Under the pieces are notes generated by a model. The model saw nothing but the letters and a program-made list of their open reading frames with translations. It was not told the origin of the DNA and did no database searches. From contig CAVTGA010000001.1 of NCBI GenBank assembly GCA_963734185.1, positions 3,065,898 to 3,129,897 of the forward strand: 64,000 bases of DNA, in the 5' to 3' direction. This DNA comes from PALSA-894 sp963734185. GTDB taxonomy: Bacteria; Pseudomonadota; Alphaproteobacteria; Rhizobiales; Xanthobacteraceae. Shown here in pieces: positions 51,081 to 59,918 of this stretch. The stretch's first letter is position 1; every line of letters starts with the position of its first letter. A program made the position numbers and the translations under genes.

Positions 51081-52238
51081 CTATTTGCCGACGGTCGCCT
51101 TGTGGGTCCACTTCCCGCCTTTGACTTCCATCAGGTAGACCGGCTTGACCACGGTGTGGTCCTCGCCGAGCGTCGTCTTGCCGGTCAGCGGCAGCTCGAA
51201 GGATTTCATCGCCAGCATTTCCTTGCGGAAATTCTCGCCGGTGATGGGCATCTTCTTATCGTCGAGCGATTTCAGCACCGCGGCGACGAGATAGGGCGCG
51301 TCATAGAGATACTGCGTGTAGGGCAGTCCGTTCGGCTCGCGCCCGACTTCCTTGGTCCAGCGCGCCACATAGGCTTTGACTGCTTCGGAATCGTCGACGC
51401 CGGGCGCCAGCGAGGTCGCGATCACGCCTTCGGCGGCGGCGCCGATCTGCTGCAGGAGTTTGGGATTGTAGGCGACCGAATAGGAGCTGATCGGTTGGTT
51501 CAGGCCGAGCTGGCGCATCTGGGCGATCACCTGCGGCGTATCGGACACCAGTCCCTGCAGGTGGATGATGTCGGGATTTGCCGCGCGCACCTTGAGCAGG
51601 GGGCCGGTGAAATCGGTTGCTTTCTGATCGTAGGTCTCGATAGCGACGATCTGGCCGCCGGCCGCGATGAAGTCCCGCTTGTAGACATCCGCCGCGACGA
51701 TGCCGGTCTCGTTGTTGATGTAGACGATCGCGGCCTTCTTCTTGCCCATCGTAGTCGCGGCGTATTTGGCGACCGCCGTGAGGTCGATGTCGGCGAGCGG
51801 AAAGGTGGTGTAGACATAGTCGCCGAGCTTGGCGATGTCGGGCGAGTTGGCGCCGACGCTGAGCTCGACGACCTTGTTGTCGTTGGCGATCGGCGCGACC
51901 GCCTTGACGACACCGCTCCAGGCGGTGATGAACACCGGGACCTTCTCCACACTGACCAGGCGGTTGACCGCCTGGATGCCGAGTTGCGGATCGCCCTGCG
52001 TGTCGAGCACGATCATTTCCAGCTTCTTGCCATTGACGCCGCCGGCCTTGTTGATCTCGGCGACCGCCCATTCGGCGGCCTTGACCTGATCCTGTCCGTA
52101 GAGCGCCTGCGAGCCGGTCAGCGGCATGGCAAGTCCGAAGCGAAATACGTCCTGCGCGGACGCAGAACCGCCGAGCGCCAAAGCCAGGCACGCAGCGGCC
52201 GTAATCTTCATTCCAGCGCGACGATCGAACCTACTCAT
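51081..52238 (-). CDS. branched-chain amino acid-type ABC substrate-binding protein (LivJ-like)
   Basis: A 385-residue periplasmic protein. The signal peptide runs to LALGGSASAQ; the mature part opens VFRFGLAMPLTGSQALYGQDQVKAAEWAV, followed by VNGKKLEMIVLDTQGDPQLG, the hallmark of the Peripla_BP_6 family. ATG 52238 has GGAG eight bases upstream. It provides ligand specificity to the Liv-type importer in this operon; the ligand is unknown. Confidence 0.92.
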   Translation of the reverse strand: MSRFDRRAGMKITAAACLALALGGSASAQDVFRFGLAMPLTGSQALYGQDQVKAAEWAVAEINKAGGVNGKKLEMIVLDTQGDPQLGIQAVNRLVSVEKVPVFITAWSGVVKAVAPIANDNKVVELSVGANSPDIAKLGDYVYTTFPLADIDLTAVAKYAATTMGKKKAAIVYINNETGIVAADVYKRDFIAAGGQIVAIETYDQKATDFTGPLLKVRAANPDIIHLQGLVSDTPQVIAQMRQLGLNQPISSYSVAYNPKLLQQIGAAAEGVIATSLAPGVDDSEAVKAYVARWTKEVGREPNGLPYTQYLYDAPYLVAAVLKSLDDKKMPITGENFRKEMLAMKSFELPLTGKTTLGEDHTVVKPVYLMEVKGGKWTHKATVGK

Positions 52239-52267
52239 CAGAAGCTCCTCTGGTGTTGAACGGCATT

Positions 52268-52957
52268 TCACGCCGCGGCGCGTTTGACCGATTTGAGCGC
52301 GGCGAGCGCTTCGTCGGTGCTCATCACGTCCGCGTATTTCTCCGACATGTCGAACAGATTGACCGCATGCGACACCTGGCTGCGGTCGTAGACGGCATCG
52401 TGTGGCACAAGCACGCGAAAATTATAGGCAAAGCCGTCGACGACGGAACCGCGCACGCATCCGCTCGTGGTGCAGCCGGTCACCACGAGGGTGTCGGCGG
52501 CGCGCTCGACCAGGTAACTCGCGAGCGGCGTGCCGAAGAACGCGCTCGGGTGCTTCTTCGGCAGCAGCACGTCGCTTGGCTCCGGCGCGATCTCCGCCAC
52601 GAAATCGTAGCCGCGCCTCGCAACCGTCATCAGCGCCGGCACCTTATCGGCGAGACGGCCTTTGTCGAAGGTCTCCTTCGGCGACACATAAGGATAGATG
52701 ACCGGCCAGCCATTGGCGCGGAACAGGGCCAGCACCTTGGCGATCTGGTGAACCGCATCCCAAGCGACCTGACCGCAGGCGGTCGGGAATTCCTTGATGG
52801 CTTCCATGAACGGGGCCGGCGTGGTGCCGACCGTGCGGTACTGTACATCGATGATCAGCAGCGCGGGGCGGCTCCCGAGGCCGGTGCTGCGGCCGAAGCC
52901 CGCGGCGCGATAGGCTTCCTGCTCATGCTGTGGAATGATGGCGTCCCACGGTTTCAT
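52268..52957 (-). CDS. isochorismatase-like hydrolase (N-carbamoylsarcosine amidase/maleamate amidase type)
   Basis: A 229-residue cysteine hydrolase. The catalytic triad is visible: Asp in LLIIDVQYR, Lys in LPKKHPSAFFGTPL and Cys in GCTTSGCVRG. The N-terminal extension (MKPWDAIIPQHEQEAYRAAGFG) resembles that of amidases that act on N-carbamoyl or maleamate-type substrates. With the cyclic amidohydrolase in the same operon it could open a ring and then release ammonia, as in hydantoin or creatinine breakdown, but this is inference. It lies 18 bases after the lyase gene. Confidence 0.85.
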   Translation of the reverse strand: MKPWDAIIPQHEQEAYRAAGFGRSTGLGSRPALLIIDVQYRTVGTTPAPFMEAIKEFPTACGQVAWDAVHQIAKVLALFRANGWPVIYPYVSPKETFDKGRLADKVPALMTVARRGYDFVAEIAPEPSDVLLPKKHPSAFFGTPLASYLVERAADTLVVTGCTTSGCVRGSVVDGFAYNFRVLVPHDAVYDRSQVSHAVNLFDMSEKYADVMSTDEALAALKSVKRAAA

Positions 52958-52975
52958 CGAGGCGATCTTTCGTTG

Positions 52976-53899
52976 TCAGTCGCGGTAACGCGCTTCGAGC
53001 GCGTCGTAATGATCCTTGGCGACGGCGCGCTGACGCTCGTCGAAAGAAGCGAGACGTTCGCGCACTTCATCGAGCGATCCGTTTTGCTTGAGCGATCCGA
53101 GGACGTCGCGCACCGATTTGAGCGCAGCCTGTAGCGCTGCGTTGGCGTAGAGCACAGCGCCGAAACCCATTTCGGCCAGCCCGCTCTGCGGCACTGCGGG
53201 CGTCAGGCCGCCGAAGACCATGTTGGCGATCTGCGGAACGGGAAGAAGTTTGGCTATCTTGGCGAGTTCCTCGATGCTGACCGGTGCCTCGACGAAGGTG
53301 GCGTCGGCACCCGCCTCGACGAAAGCGTGGGCGCGCTCCATTCCTTCCTCGAAACCGCGCACGGCGCGGACATCGGTGCGCGCAACGATCTGGAAATCGC
53401 CATCGAGGCGGCTATCGACCGCGGCCTTGACCTTCTGGATCATGTCACCGAGCGGCACGACGTCCTTGCCTTGGAAATGGCCGCATTTCTTCGGGAAGAC
53501 CTGATCTTCGATCTGGATTCCGGCGGCACCCGCGCGTTCGAGCATGCGCACCGTGCGTGTCATATTCAGCGGATTGCCGAATCCCGTGTCGGCGTCGGCG
53601 AGCACCGGGACGGTAACGCCATCGCAGATCGCCGCGACGTGTTCCACGAGTTCGCTGAGAGTCACGAGGCCGATGTCGGGAACGCCTAGCGACATATTCG
53701 CGATGCCGGCGCCGGTGACGTAGACTCCCTCGAAGCCGAGATCCTCGATCACTCGCGCGAACAGTGCATTCGGCGTGCCCGGGAGAATTACCGCGCGCTT
53801 TGCGGCAAGGAGTGCCTTGAGCTGCGACGTCAGACGCCGAGGTTTGGCTGGACGATGCACTGATACGACTAGTTGGTTACGGTGGAATGAGATGATCAA
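52976..53899 (-). CDS. isocitrate lyase/PEP mutase superfamily lyase
   Basis: A 307-residue TIM-barrel lyase. The strand motif ILPGTPNALFARVIEDLGFEGVYVTGAGIAN, DADTGFGNPLNMTRTV (metal site) and GIQIEDQVFPKKCGHFQGKDVVP (the KKCGH catalytic loop of ICL/methylisocitrate-lyase enzymes) are intact. Members cleave C-C bonds of 2- or 3-hydroxy diacids (2-methylisocitrate, 2,3-dimethylmalate, oxaloacetate). The start is TTG at 53899 with AAAGG five bases before it; a GTG at 53860 is the next choice. It is the first structural gene of the operon and follows the GntR gene across a 21-bp gap holding a palindrome. Confidence 0.9.
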   Translation of the reverse strand: MIISFHRNQLVVSVHRPAKPRRLTSQLKALLAAKRAVILPGTPNALFARVIEDLGFEGVYVTGAGIANMSLGVPDIGLVTLSELVEHVAAICDGVTVPVLADADTGFGNPLNMTRTVRMLERAGAAGIQIEDQVFPKKCGHFQGKDVVPLGDMIQKVKAAVDSRLDGDFQIVARTDVRAVRGFEEGMERAHAFVEAGADATFVEAPVSIEELAKIAKLLPVPQIANMVFGGLTPAVPQSGLAEMGFGAVLYANAALQAALKSVRDVLGSLKQNGSLDEVRERLASFDERQRAVAKDHYDALEARYRD

Positions 53900-53914
53900 A
53901 CGCCTTTCGCAGCC

Positions 53915-53929
53915 AAACTGTCAACAGTT
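53915..53929. promoter_or_regulatory. candidate GntR operator 1 (before lyase gene)
   Basis: AAACTGT-CA-ACAGTT, containing the perfect palindrome AACTGT-CA-ACAGTT and a TGT-N2-ACA core. It overlaps the end of the GntR gene and lies 16 bases upstream of the lyase start codon. The same AAACTGT-N2-ACA pattern is seen at 54774. Confidence 0.5.
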
Positions 53930-54688
53930 CTCAAGGTTCGGAAGTGCCTCGATTGGCTGCGGCTTGCTGCCACAATCAGCGGCGCGCAGCCCTCCGGGGC
54001 CGGGGCGTAGCCATGGACAGGTTTTCCTCGTCCAGCACGGAAACAGCGCTAACCACGCATTGCGGATGTGATGGCGCATGGTGCCTTCGGCCGCGTCCGG
54101 ATTGCGTGATGCAAGCGCCTCAAGAATTTCGCGATGCTCGCCGAGCGCCTGCTGCGCGCGCCCTGGCCGCGTGCTGGATCGCAGGCGATGGATTCGCAAC
54201 TGGTAATACAATTCGTGGAGCAACATCTGCTCGAGCCGTTCGCAGCGCGCGGCGCGCACGATGGTGAAATGATAGTCTTCTTCGCGCGAGCGCTGATAGT
54301 AAGCGGAGCCCGCCGCCAGCTCGGGTTGGTTGGCATGATGTGTCAGAAGCTCCCGTAATCGTGCGAGTTCTTGCGTCGTCATGCGTTCGGCAGCCAGCCG
54401 CGCAGCCATTCCTTCAAGCGCTTCGCGCACAAAGAACAGGTGCTCGAGGTCTTCCCGATTGAAATCGATCACGCTCACGCCAAGCCGCGGCGTCCGCGTT
54501 ACCAGCCGTCCTTCGAGGCGGCCGAGCGCCTCGCGCAGCGGTCCACGGCTGATGCCGAGCCGGCGCGCGAGTTCGGACTCGGAGAGCTTTTGCCCCGGCT
54601 GAAACTCACCCGACGTGATGGCCTGGACGAGCTTGCCGAAGGCTCCCTCGGCCAGCGACGTGATCGCAATCGGCTTGATGGCTGACAT
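53921..54688 (-). CDS. GntR-family transcriptional regulator (FCD domain)
   Basis: A 255-residue regulator. The N-terminal winged helix reads GEFQPGQKLSESELARRLGISRGPLREALGRLEGRLV; the FCD effector domain follows (DLEHLFFVREALEGMAARLAA, YQRSREEDYHFTIVRAARCERLE, ALGEHREILEALASRNPDAAE). Ligand-site His and Asp residues of FCD proteins are kept in HFTI and EHREIL. About 38 residues after MRHHIRNAWLALF (FPCWTRKTCP onwards) look foreign to the family and may come from a late frameshift or a lost stop. ATG 54688 is the only one close to the domain. It probably represses the long operon and its own gene. Confidence 0.88.
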   Translation of the reverse strand: MSAIKPIAITSLAEGAFGKLVQAITSGEFQPGQKLSESELARRLGISRGPLREALGRLEGRLVTRTPRLGVSVIDFNREDLEHLFFVREALEGMAARLAAERMTTQELARLRELLTHHANQPELAAGSAYYQRSREEDYHFTIVRAARCERLEQMLLHELYYQLRIHRLRSSTRPGRAQQALGEHREILEALASRNPDAAEGTMRHHIRNAWLALFPCWTRKTCPWLRPGPGGLRAADCGSKPQPIEALPNLENC

Positions 54689-54773
54689 CTCGATGGCCCG
54701 TTGACCTCTGCGCGACCGGTCCGGCCAGGCACGCGAGCTGTTGTTCGTAACCATCAACTGGAAGCACAACTGA

Positions 54774-54790
54774 AAACTGTTTACAACGGT
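54774..54790. promoter_or_regulatory. candidate GntR operator 2 (before the GntR gene)
   Basis: AAACTGT-TT-ACA followed by ACGGT: matches operator 1 in the half-site AAACTGT and the TGT-N2-ACA core, but the right arm is imperfect. It lies about 90 bases upstream of the GntR start, a fitting place for autoregulation. Confidence 0.4.
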
Positions 54791-54911
54791 GTGCGTGACG
54801 ATGCCCTGCAAGCCCTCGTCAAATTCCCTGTTCGGAATCACAGGGCGCCAGCGGAGATTTTAGATATTTCTCGCGATGGCCACGGTCCGCAGTCTTGAAA
54901 CCACCAAACAA

Positions 54912-54939
54912 ATGGCCACCGCGTCGCCGCGATGGCCAT
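54912..54939 (-). terminator. rho-independent terminator after the DUF1236 gene
   Basis: The sequence ATGGCCACCGCG-TCGC-CGCGATGGCCAT forms a 12-bp stem with one mismatch; on the minus strand it is followed by ATTTGTTTG. It sits about 30 bases downstream of the DUF1236 gene stop. Confidence 0.6.
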
Positions 54940-54967
54940 GTTGAAGTCGAGGTGCGAGCGCTTGATG

Positions 54968-55563
54968 CTAGTTGGCGATCTCACTCACCACTGTTCCGTT
55001 CGGCGGATCGACGATGAGCACGCGCTTGTCGAGCTTCACGAATTTGTACTGCTTCGCCGCCGGAATTTCGCTCACGACCTCCGGCGAGAAGTCCTGGCTC
55101 GGTGTTGCGGTTGGCAGAAAATCCGCGACGTGGACATTCGAGAGATCGCCTGTGCCCTGAGCTTTCGGCGCGGACGCGATGCTCTTCGCGATCAGTTTTT
55201 TCTGATCTTCTGTCAGGGGAAACTGGTGCGCGGTTGTCGTCAATTTGTCGAGCTTGGCGTTCTCTGCCGAGATCGTGGACGGCATGGTCTGCCCGGTCGC
55301 GCCGATCGGGCCGTTGCTGCGGGACAGACGCCCGCCGTGTTCGCCTGCGAAGGACCGACGGCCGCAGGCTTTGCCTGATCAGCGATCGGAGCCTTCGGCT
55401 GCGCCTCGGGGGGTGGTGGAACGGTGTGGTCTGGCGCCGAGGTCCGGCCCTGCGGCTGGTCCTGGGGAGCTTGCTGCTTCTCCTGCCCCATCGAGGGCGC
55501 CTGAGCGAAAGCCACGGATGTGATCAGCGCCAGCGCCGCGCTGGAAAAAACTGCCCTGCGCAT
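54968..55563 (-). pseudogene. exported DUF1236 protein, frameshifted
   Basis: One gene in two frames. From ATG 55563 (AGGAGGA upstream) it gives a signal peptide (VFSSAALALITSVAFAQ) and a Gln/Pro-rich linker; after about 55325 the other frame continues GATGQTMPSTISAENAKLDKLTTTAHQF and ends QYKFVKLDKRVLIVDPPNGTVVSEI, a DUF1236 domain. One missing base near 55325 (GTC TG- TCC CGC AGC) would restore a protein of about 198 residues. Such proteins are periplasmic and of unknown function. A sequencing error is as likely as decay. Confidence 0.75.
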
Positions 55564-55670
55564 GAGTTCCTCCTGTTCAAAGGTCATGGAACAACGCACT
55601 CGTGGCGATTGCGTTGCATGCATCCCGCCCCTTCATGGCCAAGGCATTGAATTTGCGTATGCTGGCGCCA

Positions 55671-56957
55671 ATGCATGCCTTGAAATCGTTCCGCTTTTTG
55701 TTCGTTCTTGCTTTTTTCCTGACCGGGTCCGAGCCCGGTCAAGCGCAACTGCGCGGCCATGGCGGGCCGGTCCGGGCAGTTGCGGTCTCGGCTGACGGAG
55801 CGGCGGCGGTGTCCGGCAGCTTCAACTCGTCGGCGATCCGATGGTCGCTCGCCCGCAACTCCGCGACCCAGGTGCTGCGCTTCCATGACGACGCGGTGAA
55901 CGCCGTGGCGTTGCTGAAGGACGGGCGCGCCGTGACGGCAGGCGCGGACGGCCGCATCGCAATCTGGCGTGAAGGCGAACAGCAGCCCGAAACGGTGCTG
56001 CAAGGACACGTGGCGCCGATCGTCGCGCTCGCGGTCTCGCCGGACGGCGCGATGCTCGCTTCGGCGGCATGGGACAATACCGTGCGGCTCTGGCCGCTCG
56101 CGGGTGGTGCACCGCGTGTGCTCGAAGGGCACACGCAGAACGTCAACGGTGTCGCGTTCACCGCCGACGGCAAATCGGTCGTCAGCGCAGCCTACGATCT
56201 CACGCTGCGCATCTGGCCGCTCGATGGCGGCGTGCCGACAGTCGTGACGTTGCCGGCGCCATTGAGCGCGGTCGCGGTCGCGCCGGATGAAATCGTCGCG
56301 GCCGGTGCGAACGGCGTCGTCTATTTTCTCAATTACGAAGGAGAGCAGAAGGGCGAGGTGCAGGCTTCGCCGACGCCGGTCATCTCGCTGGGCGTGTCGC
56401 CCGATGCCGCGCTCGTGGCCGCCGCCGGCATCCGCGGCTCGGTCGCGGTGATCGAGCGCAAGGAGCGCAAGCTCGCGCGCACGCTGGTTGGACCCGGCCT
56501 TCCGGTGTGGTCGGTCGTGTTCCTGCCGGACAGCCGCACGATGCTCACCGGTGGCACCGACCGCATGATCCGCCGCTGGGACGCCATGACGGGCGACCAT
56601 ATCGGCGCGATCGCGATGGAGGAACGGCAGGATCCGCTTGCGGCCTATGCGGGCGATCCGGGAGCGGAGATCTATCGCGCGTGCGTCGCCTGCCACACGC
56701 TGTCGCAGGATGAAGGCAATCGCGCGGGGCCGACGCTTGCGGGACTTTTCGGGCGAAAAATCGCGACGTTGCCCGGTTACAATTTCTCCGACGCGCTAAG
56801 GAAACTCGACATCGTGTGGACGCCGGAAACGGTGGCGAAACTGTTCGAGGTCGGTCCTGCCGAATACACGCCGGGTACCAAGATGCCGGAGCAGCGCATC
56901 GGCTCGCCTGCGGATCGCAAGGCGCTGACGGACTTTCTCGCGAAGGCGACGAAGTAA
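55671..56957 (+). CDS. periplasmic WD40 beta-propeller fused to cytochrome c
   Basis: A 428-residue exported hemoprotein. The signal peptide covers about residues 1-27 (SFRFLFVLAFFLTGSEPGQA). Then come seven WD40-like blades, each with a DNTVRLW- or DGRIAIW-type end (GADGRIAIWREG, AWDNTVRLWPL, AYDLTLRIWPL). Residues about 330-428 are a class I cytochrome c with CVACH heme-binding motif, and a likely axial Met in PGTKMPEQRI. Upstream ATGs at 55635 and 55659 are less likely starts. It lies next to the formate dehydrogenase accessory genes and may carry electrons in that or another periplasmic oxidation. Confidence 0.88.
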   Translation: MHALKSFRFLFVLAFFLTGSEPGQAQLRGHGGPVRAVAVSADGAAAVSGSFNSSAIRWSLARNSATQVLRFHDDAVNAVALLKDGRAVTAGADGRIAIWREGEQQPETVLQGHVAPIVALAVSPDGAMLASAAWDNTVRLWPLAGGAPRVLEGHTQNVNGVAFTADGKSVVSAAYDLTLRIWPLDGGVPTVVTLPAPLSAVAVAPDEIVAAGANGVVYFLNYEGEQKGEVQASPTPVISLGVSPDAALVAAAGIRGSVAVIERKERKLARTLVGPGLPVWSVVFLPDSRTMLTGGTDRMIRRWDAMTGDHIGAIAMEERQDPLAAYAGDPGAEIYRACVACHTLSQDEGNRAGPTLAGLFGRKIATLPGYNFSDALRKLDIVWTPETVAKLFEVGPAEYTPGTKMPEQRIGSPADRKALTDFLAKATK

Positions 56958-56964
56958 GAGCGCC

Positions 56965-57087
56965 TGTCATTCCGGGACGGCCCGAAGGGCCGGGCCCGGA
57001 ATCCATAACCACGAAAGGTGCGATTCAAGCTCCGCCTGTGGTTATGGATCCCGGGCTCACGCCTTCGGCGTGCCCCGGGATGACACG
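56965..57087. repeat. palindromic repeat, TGTCATTCCGGG family, overlapping a gene end
   Basis: A 123-bp inverted repeat: TGTCATTCCGGG / CCCGGGATGACA ends and ATCCATAACCAC / GTGGTTATGGAT inner arms. It lies between convergent genes; the right arm (57057-57087) codes for the last residues VSSRGTPKA and stop of the iron-sulphur gene. Confidence 0.85.
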
Positions 57088-59107
57088 TCCTCATTCGCCT
57101 CGCGCTCGCGCAGATAATCCTCCGTGGTTCGCGGATTGGGGCGCGCGGGCGCGGCAAACGGATCGAATTTCTCATTCGTCATCGCGGTGACGCGGCAATC
57201 CGCGCACATCTTGATCACGTCGAGCCGCTTCGCCGAATTTTGGAACATCCAGTGCTTGCCTTCGAGCTTGGCGGCGACGCGCTCGATGCTGCTCTTCACG
57301 CCGAACGGCTTGCCACAACTGATGCAGCAGAATGGCTCTTCCTCCTTCAACACGCGCGCGGGCGCGTTCATGGCGCGGAAATCCAGCTGCGGCCGAAGCG
57401 TGATGACCTTTTCGGGGCACGTCGCCTGGCACAGCCCGCACTGAACGCAGGCGTCCTCGGCGAAACGCAGGACGGGACGCTCCTGATCGTCCGAAAGGGC
57501 GCCGGTCGGGCACGCCGCCACACAGGAGAGACAAAGCGTGCAACCCTCGACGTTGAGCTCGACCGTGCCGAAAGGCGCGCCTTCGGGCAGCGCCACGATG
57601 TCAACCGGCGCGGGCGCGGCGTGATGCAATTCGCGCAACGCAATGCGGAGCACATCGCGCTTCTCGCCGATGGCGTGGAACGAGGCTGGCCGTGCGGCAC
57701 CGGCGGCCGGCGGGATTGCGCGCAGCGTCTCTCCGAGCGCGAACGGATCGTCGATCTCGATGGTGGCGACGCGACCCGACCCGAAGCCGAGGCCATTCAG
57801 GATCGGGTCAGCCAGCGCGATCGTCTTGTAGAGACCGGCGATGTCGTGGCGCGGCTTGGCACGCGTCAGAAAGCGAAGGCCCGCCGCGCCGTAAGCGAAT
57901 GCGGCGGCGACCACCTCGATCCCGATTTGCGTCACCTCGTTGACGGCGAAGGGCAGCACATTCGCCGGCAATCCGTTGCCATGGCGCGCGAGCGCGTCGA
58001 TCAGCGCAGCGCCGTGCGGCTCGTCATGCAGCAACACGACCGCTTGCGCGCCGCCCGCATCGCGTAGGCCGTGAGCATCGCGCGCAGCTTGCGCATGAGC
58101 GCGTCGGCAGGCGGGAGCGCATAGGATGCTGCGCCGGTCGGGCAAACCGCGGCGCATTGACCGCAACCCGCGCACACATTCGGGTCGATCGCGACATGAT
58201 CGCCGGCGGGCGAGATCGCGCCCGTGGGACACAGATCGAGACAGCGGCGACAGCCGACGATCTTGGAGCGCGAATGCGCGCATATCTCCTGCGTGAACGT
58301 AATGTAGCGCGGCTTGTCGAAACCGCCGACGAGGTCGCGCGCCTTGAGTACGGCATTCAACACGGCGGCCGGATCGGCCGGATCGGCGCGCAGATAGCCA
58401 TCGCGCAAGTCGTGTGCGGGAAACAGCGGCGCGCCGCCCGAGAGATCGAGCACGACATCGCAACGCGACACCGCGCCGTTGCGCGCCGCGCCGAAGACCA
58501 GCGCGCCACGCGATGAGGGCTCGGGCGCCGCGTAATCGTCAACGGTCAGTTCGAACGCGCCGAAATGCCCTTTCGCCGAGCGGATCGTGCCTTTGACAAC
58601 CGGAAATTCCGTCACGCGCAACGGCGCGATGTCCTTCGGACGGCTGAGCAGCACGGTGACGTCGAGATGATCGGCGAGCAGCTTTGCGGCTTCGATCGCG
58701 CGCTCGTCGCGCCCGTAAACCAGCGTAACGCCTTCACTCGACAGGCCGACCAGGTGCACGTCCGGCACCGGCTCGGCTGCGGCCGCGATCAGCGCCGCCA
58801 TCTTCGGACCGGCCTTCGCGGCCTGATCCGACCAGCCGGCGGTCTCGCGCACGTTCACGAAGGTCAGTGGTGCGGCGTTCTCCACTTGCGCCGCGATCTC
58901 GGAAAACAACGGCGCTTCCTGGGTGCAGCCGACGATCATCGGCTCTCCGCCCGCGATTGCGCTCTGGAACCGGTCGATCTGGGTCCTGCACAGGTGGTTT
59001 GCGGTTGCGACCTTCGCGCCACCGCAGCCGCGCCGTACGGCGTCCGCGTCGAGCGGCATCGTGTCTTCACACGAGCAGATCAGGATGCTTTGCGGGCGAT
59101 CCGCCAT
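57057..59107 (-). pseudogene. 4Fe-4S ferredoxin-type protein of the formate dehydrogenase cluster, frameshifted
   Basis: One gene of about 684 codons split by a one-base loss. Frame 1 from ATG 59107 runs SILICSCEDTMPLD, two ferredoxin motifs (CRRCLDLCPTGAI and CAGCGQCAAVCPTGA) to about 58062, where TAC GCG should read TAC CGC G. Frame 2 continues AVVLLHDEPHGAALIDAL, CTLCLSCVAACPTGA, CVQCGLCQATCPEK, then CCISCGKPFG and CADCRVTA. In all it has four 4Fe-4S sites plus extra cysteines. Such proteins pass electrons for or help mature molybdenum formate dehydrogenases. The C-terminal nine residues lie in a repeat. Either an assembly error or an inactive gene. Confidence 0.78.
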
Positions 59108-59189
59108 ATGGTTTTTGACCTCGTCCGGGCTTACTTATGATTAAACCAAGGAAAAGTAAGCGTCGAGGCGAATTGCCCTGAAAGCGCGC

Positions 59190-59918
59190 ATGCTTGAACC
59201 GAAGATCGCATTGCCCCCGCCGTTCACACTTGTGACGTTGCGGGAGGTTGGCGATGCCTTCGCGCACGCCGCCAGGATCGCGCCCGAGCAGGGCGCGGGC
59301 ACGCTGGTTTATGTCGGTCGCTTCGATATCGTCGAGTTCGCCGTGGTGCTGGAGCCGGACGAGCCGCTGCGCAGCGCGCGGCGCGCGCTTTACACCGGCA
59401 TGACAGCGCTGGTCGATGCGCTGCTCGCCTTCGCGCCGCCGGAGAAGCCGATCACGATCGAGTGGCCGGACGCGATCCGGGTCGATGGCGGATTGGTCGG
59501 CGGCGGACGGCTTGCGTGGCCGAAAGATGCGCGCGAGGACGAGCCGCCGGACTGGCTCGTCTTTGGCGGGATGATCCGCACGGTATCGATGACCGGAAAC
59601 GACCCGGGCTTGCATCCGCTGGCATCGGCGCTGGAAGAAGAAGGCTTCGCCGACGTTGCGGCGGCGGAACTGGTGGCAAGCTTTGCGCGTCATTTGATGG
59701 TCCATATCGACGCCTTGCAGGAATACGGCTTCGGCGCCATCGCGCGCGATTATCTCAAGCGGCTTCCGGTCGAAAGCGGCGTGCGGCGCGACATCGACGA
59801 GAATGGCGACCTGCTGGTCCGACGCACCGGCAAGAGCGAAGCGCAGCGCATGGCGCTCGCGTCCGCGCTGGCAGCGCCCTCCTGGCTTGATCCGAAAAGC
59901 GGCGGGCCGCGCACATGA
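59190..59918 (+). CDS. biotin/lipoate protein ligase-like protein (DUF4444-type)
   Basis: A 242-residue protein with the BirA/LplA fold. The block PITIEWPDAIRVDGGLVGGGRLAWPKD resembles the ligase core (GGRxxW-type) and DWLVFGGMIRTVSM the next strand, but there is no DNA-binding domain. In related genomes it stands in formate dehydrogenase clusters; its target protein is unknown. It diverges from the iron-sulphur gene and overlaps the next start by four bases (59915). Confidence 0.78.
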   Translation: MLEPKIALPPPFTLVTLREVGDAFAHAARIAPEQGAGTLVYVGRFDIVEFAVVLEPDEPLRSARRALYTGMTALVDALLAFAPPEKPITIEWPDAIRVDGGLVGGGRLAWPKDAREDEPPDWLVFGGMIRTVSMTGNDPGLHPLASALEEEGFADVAAAELVASFARHLMVHIDALQEYGFGAIARDYLKRLPVESGVRRDIDENGDLLVRRTGKSEAQRMALASALAAPSWLDPKSGGPRT

